Assembly: GCF_016859285.1 (NCBI RefSeq)
Contig: NC_053417.1
Location: 19,528,706-19,592,705, forward strand
DNA from: Xiphias gladius
Taxonomy: Eukaryota; Chordata; Actinopteri; Istiophoriformes; Xiphiidae
Length of the DNA: 64,000 bases
Direction: 5' to 3'
A program made the position numbers and the translations under genes. Shown one piece after another: positions 52,941 through 64,000 of the stretch. The first letter of the stretch is position 1. Every line of letters begins with the position of its first letter. The notes under the pieces were generated by a model. That model was not told where the DNA came from. It saw nothing but the letters and a program-made list of their open reading frames with translations, and searched no databases.

Positions 52941-53473
52941 TTAGCTAAAATCTTGTAAAAAAGTTGGGAATCTATTAGGTTTCTTAGATGATCATAAATC
53001 AACATTATATCAATTTTTATTGTTGAAACACTTAAGTATTGGCGTATTTACCTTTATTGAAGAATCTTGATACTTGACTGAGAAATGTTGGTCAAAATCA
53101 TTTATACTGAATTAGGTGATGCCCCACCATCTAATGTTGTTTTTGTGAAGTTGTGGTTTGTAGCTTTAATTTTCTTTGTACTTTTTCCCAAAAATGCAAA
53201 ATGTTCAGTAAGGGATTAAAAAAGATTAAAATAATCAGCTTTTTCACCTCAGTGGAGTCAAAAAAAGTCTCAGCATCATTCAGACAATGATTTGGCACTG
53301 TTCTATCAACCCAAGGTACACCCATGGCTAAAGAGGAAGTGATGTATCTCAGAAAGGAAACACTGTTTTTCATTTCACTCTCTCGCCCTGTCTCACTCTC
53401 TCTCTCACCTTCTTCCTCTTCCAGCAGGGCTTTGCTGTTTGCCCATGACCCATGGGGTAACAGAGTTCTCATA

Positions 53474-54160
53474 GGCCCTGTTCATACCTGCATCTTGGGT
53501 GATCCGATCACAAGTGGACATCTCTAAGTACGTCAGTTCACACCTGGCATTAGAATACGTCTCCTGATGCGTCTCGAGTGACCACTTGTGATTGGATCTC
53601 ACCTCCCTGCTCTATATGCAAATAAACCTGTATATCATTTTCGTTTGCAAACACCAAATGTGTTGTTGTTTTTAACCACCAGGAGGCACCAATGCACATC
53701 ATGTGCCTAGTCTGCCGGAAAGTAAAAGAAGAAGAAGAAATCAAGCCAATACAGACTGAGTCTATTCCTTGGCGTGTTCCAGGGAAAGCAAAGTGCCCAA
53801 GATTTTTGTCGCACTCAATATATATGTCTATGGGCCTTTTAAACATTTTCAGATGTCGTGGACAAAACCAGCTTACGTGATTTGTACAACTTGTATTTGT
53901 TTGTGAATGAGTACATACATCCGCTTACACAGACAACGTCAGTTGAGTCTAAGGTCCTTCAGTGGGGCCCAGGACACAGTTGCATACACACTGCTAATAG
54001 AATGTGGCCATATGCGGCCCAGACCACCTCAGAATGTGGTCTGAGCGATTGGCTCTCAATGCGTCCTCAGTGTGTCTTGGGTGCATTCACACCTGTTCTT
54101 GGAGCTGTGATTGGATTGGATCACTCAAGATGCATATTAATGCCAGGTCTGAACAGGGCC
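53474..54160. mobile_element. MITE (non-autonomous DNA transposon)
   Basis: 687 bp between inverted ends. The left reads GGCCCTGTTCATACCTG; the right end's complement reads GGCCCTGTTCAGACCTGGCA. Homology continues inward (GCATCTTGGGTGATCCGATC against GCATCTTGAGTGATCCAATC), with a 10-bp gap in the left arm. Both ends are flanked by ATA, a likely 3-bp target duplication as in PIF/Harbinger-type elements. A subterminal inverted copy lies at 53581-53598. No transposase frame is present. Confidence 0.75.
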
Positions 54161-55119
54161 ATAGGGCAGCTTAATTTTGATGCCACAGACTGACTGATCA
54201 TCTTTATCACTGATGCAATCAGACGTTCATCAAAACTCACGTAAAAGTAAAAGGTTTGTCTTTACCATCCTTGCCATTTATGCTGTAGCTCTGGACAGAC
54301 GGGGTTTCTTCTCTCCAGTAGGACTGACTCCCACACTTACAGAACGAAGGTGAAATTCCTCTATAAAGGCTGTGGTTTCTAGTGGCAACAAGCTGCCTGG
54401 TTCCCTCTGATCCCTTCCTGTTTTGAAGACGGAGGCGAAAAAGAAGCAGGGATCGCACAGCGTCACAAGAGTTTGCACTTTAAAACACGGCTGGGGTCCG
54501 TGTTTAAGTGTGTCTGTCAGTACCTTTTAAAGTTGCAGGCTTTTTAGTATAAAATTTCCTCAGTGTGTTTCCTTGGACAGTGTTTCTATGTTGAGCAGCA
54601 AACCCCTTTTCAGACATTCACCCCTTTACTTTAATCTTTATTTATTAGCCTTATGTCAGAATACGTACCATGGTCAATTTTACATAAAAAACCCTCTTGC
54701 AATAATAAACTGATCGACAGTCTCTCCATGTATTTTCAGTGTTCATTCATGCCAACTGCCCAAATCAATAAATGAATATCCAGCAGAATGCTTTGCATAC
54801 AGAATGTGAGCAAACAGCAATTAAAAAAGGGTCCCGGCTTAACGTCCTGTCATTCAGTGCTTGTGCACTTTTGGAGAGTGTAAAACTGGCATTTCATATA
54901 TACCTGTCATATTTGAATGAGGCCATAAGATTAACGTAACAGTCACCTGTGTCTGAATGACAAAAAGCCATCACTTTAACAGATAAATTAAGCCAGCAAT
55001 ATTACGTATTCCATGTCTGGAAAAGGAATTTTGTACTTAAAAGACTTTAACTTTGGAAAATATCTGCTTGATTTTTCAGATAAACTTTTGAATAAATTAT
55101 TGGACAGGAATAGAACTGT

Positions 55120-55300
55120 AGAGTTTGTCTCCCATCACTTGCAGTACATTGGAAGTGCATTAAGAATGGATCTTTCTATGGCTAGTAAGAACAGGAGGAA
55201 TTGATTATAGCAAGCAAAATTATTTCCAGTGTTGATATTGGAACCTGACTATTGTTTCAAGAAAGACTTGAAAAACTGTGAACCTATCCTTTAAAATAAA
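55120..55300 (-). repeat. Dispersed repeat, family E copy 1
   Basis: The reverse complement begins TTTAAAGGATAGGTTCACAG and continues with TTGAAACAATAGTCAGG and 'TTTTGCTTGCTATAATCA', collinear with 63606-63860. Confidence 0.75.
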
Positions 55301-57657
55301 TTGTATGAACATTAGAAAAATAAAGTGATCAATCAGTCAGCCACAAGCTTATATTCATCCCATTGGGGTTGTGGGTTAGGGTTAGTATCAATATCAGGCT
55401 CACGGAGTTATTCAGTCCGGTATTATGTTGCATATGTAGACATTACCTTCTGCACAAAACAACATCATTTTGGTCATTTCAGTTTGTTGTCTTTAGATGG
55501 TGGAGTTTAGAAGAGTGGATTTTGAGGTTTGGAGGTCTGGTGAGGTGTTATCTTACAACTACAATCCTCTCTCAGATTGTAGACTTGATATTGTTGACCC
55601 TACTTCACCCTACTTACTGAGCCCAATATCATACTTATAGTAAAAGCTCCAAGACCAGAGCTTGAATGTGCTGAGCCCCACTAACCCCCTACTGAGCTAG
55701 AGCGGTGTCCGTTACGTGAGCCCAGAGATCTGACTGAAGAGTTATATAAATAGGTGATAATACAGATGATTTATATCTTACGGTGTAAAGTTGTTCTCAC
55801 CTGCCGGCACCATTAAGGGCCAGACGCCCTATGGCCTGATAACCTGGCAGGTTACTCTCTTCAGTTGCACACAATGTGCGATGACCATGACACACATTCC
55901 CTTTCTTATTCCTTATGGCTGTGCGCCTTTTAATAGTGTCTGGTGTGAGATTTCAGCTGGTGTGTAGGTGGTTTCCAGCCTGTTGACAGTCGATGATGCT
56001 CTGCAAGAGCGGGTTGAATATGTGCTATGTTGACCACTGAAGCCTGGCCACTGTTAAACACCTATCAGGTTAGTAAGTGAAGGCCACTTTGCAGGGCTTG
56101 AAATGCATTACATAGTCTGCTAATTTCTCCTCTTGTCCACTGGAAATCCCCTTTTGAGATCATCTGTTTTAATTGTAAACAGCAAATGATTCAGATCCTC
56201 AATACACTGTCCATTAGGTCGACACATTAGGTCTGCACTGAGTGTTGTTGTAGCTGTCGTCAACAAGGACCAATGACAGTTCCATGCACAAGGTGAATTA
56301 TTCATTAGGACACTTGCTGTGGTGTTGAGCACAGATGCAGAGGTGTCCCTTAAACAAGGCTTCCCCATTAAAGGTACAGACTCGTTCAGCATAATGTTTC
56401 ATCACTCACAGCCAGTCTTCAATTATGTTTCACATCACTCTCATTGTCTAGATTTAGTCACTGTACAGCCTATACTCAGAGATACAAGTGATATTTACAA
56501 CCCTGTACAACCCTGTAAGTAATTTGTTCCTTTGTTTTTGCAGCTTCCCACTTCACAGGCTCTGTTACATTGTTTTAGGTGACTCAGACTTGCTTCTCAC
56601 CCTGTATACCAACTTGTGTTCCCTTTGTGTGAGCATGTGTGTTGAGTATATGTATAAATATGCATATTTGTAGTAGTTTTTTGTGATCAGCATTTTTATT
56701 GTTTTTCACAGCAATATGAGTGACGGAGGTAATGAGGGAAGTAGTTAGAGATGGTCACCTGTTGGCAAAGAGATAAAATAAAATCGGAAATATTAGGTAA
56801 GACAGACTTCTACATCCATCCTGAAGGTTTTAACTCAGCACTCATATATTCAGGATGAAAAATGTCTTTGAAACAGTGTATACAGGTCAGTTTCACCAGG
56901 TGTTATTGGAGAGTGTCTCCAATAACACTCTTTCTGGCAGCTTTATACACAGACAACATCTTTCATTCTTTAACTTTTGTGAACAAGTCTGCGGTTTCAT
57001 TGTGCGAACACGTGTTTTTTTTACATTTATATATGAGTACATGATGGTGTGTGTCCTGGTTTGTCCTGTTACTGGAAAGCTGAGCGCAGCTTTGGCAGCA
57101 GGGCCTCCCTGTGGGTTTCATCTTGCACAATAGGGCGTTTCGCCTACCACTGTTAGGGAACTACCTGCCATTCATCTTCTCATTCAGACACAATCTCTGC
57201 TCAGCACCCGGCCTGAACCTGACACGGCCAGGCAGACCACGCCGAGGACCAGTGGATGCTTTTGATCCAGTCTGGCCTATTTCATTCCTTCTGTAACCTT
57301 CTGTCTAACCCGTCTCTCACTTACTCTCCCTGGCTGATACGAAGAGTTGTTTTTCTTATCACACTTTTTGCAGAATGCTGAAGTCATCTCCTGCACTGTC
57401 AGGACTGATACAGCTGTGCTATTCTCTGCCTCCCTGCCCCACAGACACACACACACATAAATACAATAACGATTGTTCCTGTTTCCTCCCTATGCTGTCA
57501 TTATGCAGCTGCTGAATGAGATATGGTCCGTTTTCCATTGGTCAGAGACAACACAAACACACACAGGCACATACGTATGTGCGCATATGCACATTTCCGC
57601 TCAGTATAATTCCCGCTATCTCTCTCTTTCTCTTTCCTTTTCTGTCTCTGTCTGATA

Positions 57658-57693
<36 letters not shown>
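57658..57693. repeat. (CA)n microsatellite
   Basis: About seventeen CA units in the probable tmcc1 intron. Confidence 0.95.
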
Positions 57694-57694
<1 letters not shown>

Positions 57695-58778
57695 TCATGG
57701 ATGTAGTCACACACAAACATCGCTGCCAGAACTTTCTGGCCTAATTCCCCTCTTATTGATGTGTGTCTGTCAGTGAAAGAGGCGCAGCACAAAGAGCGGC
57801 GATGGGCCTGTGTGTGGCTCAGAGGGAACAAAGAGCAGTCTATTCCACGCTAGCTCTCAGACCCTTCTGGAAACACTGCATGGGCTTGTTTAAGCTATGG
57901 CCAAATTTTGAATCAACTGACTGTATGTTCAGCAGTGAACAACATGGCTGCTTCAGTGTCAAAGTGCACGGGCCAGATTGACCTCCACTTGTGTTGGTCA
58001 TGCCCAGTTTACAACTTTTTTTTTTTAAGTCAAGAGAAAGACCGTAAAGAAGAAACAGTGGTCATGTTATTGTGCATATATTTGGTTTGGAACTACTGTA
58101 ACTATTCACTGTAACTACTACTTGCCTTCAAAGACTATAATACTTTGCGCATTGCACACACATAATTTATCTCGCATTATATTAAATTACAGATTGTCTG
58201 CTTTATTGCTTAGCTATTTGAACTGTCACCTTCACATTTGTAACTCTGGGGCTTAATGTCCTATTTAATAATTACATTTGATAGTCTACCTTGTTCAAAA
58301 ATGATAATGGATGTGATTTTAAAACACTTAAGTGCCACAATTTCAACAATATAACCTTAGTGCCAGAGTGAAGCTGCAGCAGTTACATCCAGAGAGTTGA
58401 AGTGAACATTTAAGAGCTGTGATACTCTGATTAATTGTTAAACATTAACACGTGACAGTGCTTGTTTATATGAAGCAAAGAAGTCTGGAAGTTAAAGAAA
58501 CAAAATGATTGTTTAGTATTTATCATAATACTGCTTTATTTTATAAAACTGAATCTTGGATCTATCATATTATTTCACACATGCTTGTCACTTTTGGCAA
58601 AATGACAAATTGTGAATGTGTGAGTTGTGTTTCTACAGTCTGCCAGTGCCAGAGCTCTGCCGAGCTTTCACCATCTCTCTAGTTTAGCTGGCCAAAGACA
58701 ATGACAGCAGGACTGGACAACTGGCAGCTCAGCTGAATGCAATGAGCTACAGCGTTAGGGACAAGGGGTCACAAGGTG

Positions 58779-58824
58779 TCTGTGTGTGTGTGTATGTGTA
58801 TGTGTGTGTGTGTGTGTGTGTGTT
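58779..58824. repeat. (TG)n microsatellite
   Basis: TG array with two TATG interruptions. Confidence 0.95.
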
Positions 58825-61474
58825 TGAACTTATGCAAGGGTACGAGTGAGGGTGACGATTCCAGAGAAGCCATTGCCCATGCGGTCGTTTGCCATTCACC
58901 TTTAACATCATTGTGAAATTTCTGAGAAACATGCTGACTCACAGAGGCTGCTGACCCCGGCGGTCACTGACACCTGTTAATCACTGATAATCACTGTCTG
59001 TCGCACATCTGTTTCTGTGGTGGACAGGGATTAAATACATCAAAATACATCACTATCTCTGGCATTTTTCTGAGTTTGATCTGAGGAGCAAGTGAAGAAA
59101 GAATTTTCCTCTGAGGATCACCACAGTATCGAATGTTTAGGTTGAAATTAGTCTGAAGCATACACTGTTTAACATTTCAGTGTTGGGTTAAAAGGATAAT
59201 TAATTTGAGATTTCTTTGTCTGTCTCATAATTTTCAAAATCGAAGTAGTTTTAACCTATTAGCTATATGTTATATTTCTAGAAATATTACAAAATTCTGT
59301 CTTAGATACAGATGAATACTAGATTGCAAATTCTCAGACGTGCGGCCTTACGCTGTAGCATGTTGGTACACTGTCAGAGTAGTATATGTAGTGAAATGAA
59401 GTCATTTTTGTGTCAGAACAGGATAGTCGTCGGTCGAAGGCTTATCTGGTGTTTGTTCTTTTGTGTGATCATCTAATCAAGTTAGAATGACAAGCCTTGT
59501 TTAAATTAAACAAAGATACAGGAGCTCTCACACACACACACACAGGCATCCACACCAAGTCTGACAATAAAGCTCTGTCCTCTAAAGGCTCCTGAAAGAG
59601 GATTTAGTTTGAATATAAAACAATAGGCAATCAAGAAAACATCCAATCAAGCACTGGGATCAGCCTGGGGATGAAGGAGGGGATTTACAGACACAGAGGG
59701 AGAGATGGGCACCAGAGTCGGGACACGGCTTCAGGTTCAACTTCAGCTTCAGGACATGATTAACTTGGGTTTACCCCCACCACCACTCACCAGCTCCAGA
59801 ACAACAGCACAGTTCACTGTCATAATCAATCACACTTCACTTCGCGACTGCCAGAAAATGCCACTTACTAATTGTTTCAGTGTGAGGGTCTATACATGCA
59901 TGCATTATCAAGTATGCTTGTACTGTATACTTGATTATGTTACACATGAAAGCATGAGTGTTCACCTTCCATGAGGCACTGTTCAATTGAAGACCTTGGT
60001 CTTATAGAAAATAATAGAAAATATAAATTACTAGAATCATATCATCTTATACTGCAGATATTTTCAAACATGAGTCTGCATTATTATTTATTGCTGCAAT
60101 ACAGCACATAAAACATGAGTAGTAAAACGTGATTGTGCTGGTGAAATTACGAGACCGGTTTGGGCTCATGAAGTCACATTGACAACTAAAATTAGATTCA
60201 GGCAGTGAAGAAACACACGGTCATATTGAATAATAAAATCAATTTTTGTATTGTATTAAACTTCATAGTAATATAAAACTTTATTATCAAATATTAACAT
60301 TTCTTTATAAATTTTAACGTACTGTAAGCAAGCAGGTTTCCTTCATATCTCATTATTTGAGAAATATATTGTTGAGTATTTGGAACAGAACTGTGTATTA
60401 TAATAACTTAATATCATTTTTTCATCATGATATACTGCATTTCCACTGAAAATTGATCCGTAAAAACACCAAGAGGAAGCTGTGTTATTATTGGTATGAA
60501 AGGCATGCCTAACGGTTGTCAGCACAATATCTTGCCTGCTAGCTGGCTTCTGCCAGGTGGTCAAAAGGGTCACCAAAGTATTATGAGTAAATTTAGTAAA
60601 CCTGTTGAACACCTGCTCTTTCTCTCTGTCTGGCAAGCAACAGTTGCATTTAACTGATTGGCATCACCATATTAACACGCAACCTCTGTATTAAGCTAAT
60701 CAGTATCGGCTGGCCTGAATCTGCTTATTGAAGAGAAAAGTGTAGACAAGATCAGACTTAACATCAGCTTGTACGAAAAGTAAAAGCTTCTGTGCGAATG
60801 TGTTTGTGAATGCGCCTTTTCTTGGCAATGATAGCGTGGCCGTGGTGAAAAGTGATATGCTACCTGCAAGTAGCTTCATGCTCATTCTCTAATTCTTCTG
60901 TCTCTGGGCCTAGTGTAAAACTGAACAGCTGATTGTATTCATAGCAACTGAATCAAGCCTGTTGCAGCTTCTTTTGCATAGATTAAACTCTTGCATTTGT
61001 GAGAAGTTTGTGTATGTGAGCATGTCTGTCGCACAATTTTGTGTTATTCCTCATGACCTGACAGTGCAGCTGAAGGAATATAGTTTGAGTGCGTAACTGT
61101 CCCTCCCCGGGCTCTGAATGTTCCTGCCTCTCTTGTTTTGCTGCCCTCAATGGGAACAGCTATCGATGCTGCAGGGAGGCTTGGGCTGACAGCCTGCCTA
61201 TCTGTGGGTCTGTATCTGAGGTGATCACTTTTCCACCAATAGGGTTTCTTCTTGAGGAGGACAGTTTGTATTTTACCATGTGTCTACTCTGTTGGGTTTT
61301 TCACTGACTAAAATTCAGCCAGGCAGTTTTCAAGGCTATAGGCAGCAACCATGCACTGTGATCTGTGTTTGTGACACAACACTCGTTTCTAGTGAGGAAA
61401 CCCTTGTCTCTTGATACTGCCACAGGATAAGGAAGGGATGCTTCAGGGATACTAAATGAGCTCCTGAAGGAATC

Positions 61475-61501
61475 ACACACACATACACACACACACACAC
61501 A
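61475..61501. repeat. (CA)n microsatellite
   Basis: CA array with one CATA interruption. Confidence 0.93.
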
Positions 61502-61720
61502 AAGTTGTGTCACACAGTATCACACATGTTTTGTTTAATATTCTCAGCATGTTCATAGCTCCTAGTGCAAATGATTATTGGTTGCAATTAGAATGAGACA
61601 CAGTGGTTTGAGTATCTTCAGGTCAGTGGGGACATTGAAGATTTAAGTTTCAAATCTTAAAATGATTCTTTGTTTTCCTTTCTTTGTTTCTTCCCCCTCA
61701 TCCATCCACCTCCCTCTCAG

Positions 61721-61766
61721 GTAATCAACAAGAGTGAGTCACGCTAAGCTGACAGTTGAGCTGATG
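61721..61766 (+). other. Candidate untranslated exon of tmcc1
   Basis: Preceded by a strong pyrimidine-rich acceptor (CCACCTCCCTCTCAG, ending 61720) and followed by a GATG|GTAGGT donor. The 46 nt contain stops in more than one frame, so it would be a 5' UTR exon. Transcript support is lacking. Confidence 0.3.
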
Positions 61767-62008
61767 GTAGGTGGGTTTTTCTTCTTCTGATGTGAGTCAT
61801 TATCTCTTTCCTTCTCTCACTCATCTATCCTTTTTCTGCATCCTTTTCCTCAGCTTCTTGTGCCTTTTTGACTGCATCGCCCTCTAGGCTGTTGTTTATT
61901 TTCTTATCCTACATGTACCTGCTTCCCTTTAAATAATTTATGTTCCATTTTGTGATCTTCGTATCATGCAAGCAAACCTGGATCCAGCTTGTTTTCCTCT
62001 ATTATTTC

Positions 62009-62036
62009 TGTGTTTGTGTGTGTGTGTTTGTGTGTT

Positions 62037-62077
<41 letters not shown>
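62009..62077. repeat. Mirror-complementary (TG)n-TTTATA-(CA)n repeat
   Basis: A TG-rich arm of about 28 bp directly abuts a CA arm of 37 bp across TTTATA. The two arms are mutually complementary and could fold as a hairpin. Confidence 0.95.
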
Positions 62078-62080
<3 letters not shown>

Positions 62081-62395
62081 AGTCTGATTACTTTGCAATC
62101 ACATTTGCTGCCATTTGCATGAAATTTCCAAGATGCAAATGGTCACAAGTTGAAGTGAAAATTAGTGATTGCATATCACTGGATCTAGGCAATATTCCAG
62201 CCTCTCATAATCTATTTCCTCTCTTTCTGTACTAGACCAGCATGGCTACTTGTTCCTGAATCAAAGATGCATGATCCGTCTTTGGATTTCATCTTCCTGA
62301 CCGCCACTGAGCAGATTGAACCCTCCATCAGACAGTCCCATCTCCACTTCCATCGTTCTCTGTTGTACTATATTCATGTCTTCTCTCCTCCACAG

Positions 62396-62488
62396 TCATT
62401 GTCCAGTTGTGACCCTCTGCATGTCTGAAAGATAGAGAGGGAAGTGTTAGAAGGCTTTTTAATAGGACAATTCCTCCATTCCTCCAAC
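62396..62488 (+). other. tmcc1 5' UTR segment with a short upstream ORF
   Basis: Acceptor TCTCTCCTCCACAG ends at 62395. The 93 nt before the start codon contain a TGA in the tmcc1 frame at 62426-62428, which caps the CDS at 62489. They also hold a four-codon upstream ORF (ATG at 62421, TAG at 62433-62435). Confidence 0.65.
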
Positions 62489-63154
62489 ATGCAGCATGGA
62501 GACGAAAATCAAGGGGAGCCAAAGGGGGTGGGTCCCAATTCAGGTCCTGGAGCTAGAAGAGATGCAGAGGGGTCACAAAGCCCAGGGATGAAGAGGGCCT
62601 CATCCCAGTCAGAGCCACCCTCTTTCAGTAAGATGAGCCAGAACGCCAGGGAGAGTATGGGGGTACTTGGCCAGGGACTAAAACAGCTCTTCCAGCAGCA
62701 GCGTAAACGCCTCTCCCTCTCTCGCTCCACCATCACCTCCTCGTCGTCCTCTTCATCTTCCTCTGTAGTGTCAGCAGGTGGCACCTCCCCCTCTGCCCCT
62801 GAGGATGCCTCAGGGTCCTGCTGTCCTGACTCTGACCACCTCTCTGCTCCTGTGGTTCCTTCTGCAGCTAGCCAGGGCTTGGCGGCTGCGGGCATGATGA
62901 GGCGTGGGACCAGCCTGCAGAGCCGGCGCAGTAAGGGGTCCGGGTCAGGATCAGGAAGCGGCGACCGCGATCCTCTCCTGAGAGGTAGCCCCCAGGCCCC
63001 ACGCCGCCGCAATACCAATGATCCACAGCAGCATACCAGCCGCCCCCGCTCCTCTTCCACCACCGACACCACACCCAGCAGCCCTGCCCCTGGATACACT
63101 GCCAGTGATGTGGTGCTGTCATCAGGTTACCAGTCAACGGAGGAGACAGACAGG
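62489..63154 (+). CDS. tmcc1: TMCC1, first coding exon (partial gene)
   Basis: Transmembrane and coiled-coil domain family protein of the ER, linked in the literature to ER-endosome contact sites. Only the N-terminal 222 codons are in the window; the exon ends AGG|GTAAGT at 63154 in phase 0. The block KMSQNARESMGVLGQGLKQL, then FQQQRKR (residues 48-74), matches the conserved N-terminal helix of TMCC1. RRGTSLQSRR (138-147) and SRPRSSSTTD (184-193) match further family blocks. Low-complexity Ser (84-92) and Gly-Ser runs are fish-specific in appearance. The coiled coils and two C-terminal membrane segments must lie in exons beyond 64000. The start is the first ATG after an in-frame stop. Which fish paralogue (a or b) cannot be told. 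Confidence 0.88.
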
Positions 63155-64000
63155 GTAAGTGACAGCAGCTGTGAATCATATTATCACTACACAGGCTGAT
63201 CGATGTACCCCTCCTTTCCCCTGTTACTGCTGTCAAGCCTTGTATGTCAGTGGACTGTCAATCAAATGCTGAGGTTCACCCTGCTGCTGATGTGGCCTTC
63301 CTTGTTGTGTCAGCTGGGAGTGCAGGGAACGGGCCTGCACTGCTGTCTATCATTACTGCTCTCTGATTTTTCCCAAAACTGACTATTGATCAAGAACAAA
63401 AATGTGTTTTTTTTATGGCAAAATCCAAGCTGAGGACAAGTATCCATGTTGCAGCTTGCTAACAAAGAAAACACTGAAAACGTATGCATTCACATTTTGT
63501 TTAATAGTACTGAGTGTTTTGTGTTTATGTCTGTGTTTGTTGTATTTTAATAAAAAAAGTAAAAATAAAAAACACATGCATTCATACACATATGGATACG
63601 GTAATGTTAAAGGATAGGTCCATAGAGGTTCACAGTTTTTGAACTATGTCTCAAAACAATAGTCACTTGCTCATATGAACACTGAAACAGGTTTTGCTTG
63701 CTGTAATTATTCCTTCTGTTACCAGCCATTAACAGCTCCCTTTCCCAGAAGCTTTCAATGGAAGTAATGGAAGTGATGCAACGCTTCCATCGGCTGGCAA
63801 CACTTAGCGGGCTAGGTGTAATTTCCATTGAAAGTAGTTGTTTACAGCAGTTCCACAACAGTTTTTAACTACGTCCTCAATTTTGCACATTGACCGTACA
63901 TGGTCCAGCCAAATACTAGGTTTTGAGCTAGTCTTCTTCTGAAACTACTACGAGGGTCCATCCACAAATCAAGTCAGTGTCAGTCTTTTTAGTACTTTGT
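63155..64000 (+). other. tmcc1 intron, 5' part
   Basis: Follows the GTAAGT donor. No further exon is seen to the window end. It contains an A/T-rich AATAAA-like stretch near 63550 and a copy of repeat family E. Confidence 0.6.
63606..63860 (+). repeat. Dispersed repeat, family E copy 2
   Basis: Begins TTAAAGGATAGGTCCATAGA and continues with TCTCAAAACAATAGTCACTT and AGGTTTTGCTTGCTGTAATT. It is collinear with the inverted copy at 55120-55300. Confidence 0.75.

Larger units (their letters stand above)
50088..62395 (+). other. Probable tmcc1 5' intron(s)
   Basis: About 12.3 kb without a supported coding exon. It holds a T/G homopolymer block, SINE and MITE remnants and microsatellites (listed). 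A 46-nt candidate untranslated exon is flanked by splice sites at 61721-61766. Confidence 0.45.

Noticed and set aside
62509-63099. 196-aa antisense frame over the tmcc1 exon
   Set aside because: Arises from the Ser/Pro/Gly-rich codon composition of tmcc1 on the opposite strand.

Overview
The window is vertebrate nuclear DNA from a ray-finned fish, most likely a percomorph teleost. The evidence is small spliced genes with short GT-AG introns, long (CA)n/(TG)n arrays, Tc1-like DNA transposons with fish-type transposase remnants, tRNA-derived SINE copies and several dispersed repeat families common in percomorph genomes. Species is not identifiable from the sequence alone. Gene names rest on recognised protein sequence and on exons I rebuilt by joining phase-compatible splice sites; no database was searched.

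Layout. (1) About 1.27-5.0 kb, + strand: mrps25, a mitochondrial small-ribosomal-subunit protein (4 coding exons, 172 aa), with a decayed Tc1-like element in intron 1. (2) 7.06-12.9 kb, - strand: rbsn (rabenosyn-5), 11 coding exons giving 779 aa, with an N-terminal C2H2 finger, a FYVE domain, Rab-binding helices and six NPF motifs. It is tail-to-tail with mrps25. (3) 15.7-17.7 kb, - strand: trh, the thyrotropin-releasing hormone precursor (270 aa, eight Gln-His-Pro-Gly progenitor units), with a TATA box, a non-coding first exon and CRE-like sites. (4) 17.8-49.9 kb: no gene recognised. It holds a SINE, a second Tc1-like element, many dispersed repeat copies and microsatellites. (5) 49.9-64 kb, + strand: a CpG- and GC-box-rich promoter-like segment near 50 kb with a candidate non-coding first exon, then a long intron with a MITE and SINE remnants, then the first coding exon of tmcc1 (62489-63154). 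The rest of tmcc1 lies beyond the window.

The genes share no single pathway: mitochondrial translation (mrps25), early endosome fusion and recycling (rbsn), a hypothalamic releasing hormone (trh) and an ER membrane coiled-coil protein (tmcc1). In human, as I recall, mrps25/rbsn and trh/tmcc1 are two separate neighbourhoods on opposite arms of chromosome 3; here they are contiguous.

The most interesting leads are two unexplained exon-like structures. One is a terminal exon at 5254-5344 that is phase-compatible with a splice donor overlapping the mrps25 stop codon. The other is a pair of phase-matched minus-strand exons at 15345-15606, just past the trh 3' end, encoding a membrane-spanning segment followed by a short tail with a Thr-Tyr-Ala-Glu-Ile motif. 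Both are inferences needing transcript evidence. I found no clearly new multi-gene system.
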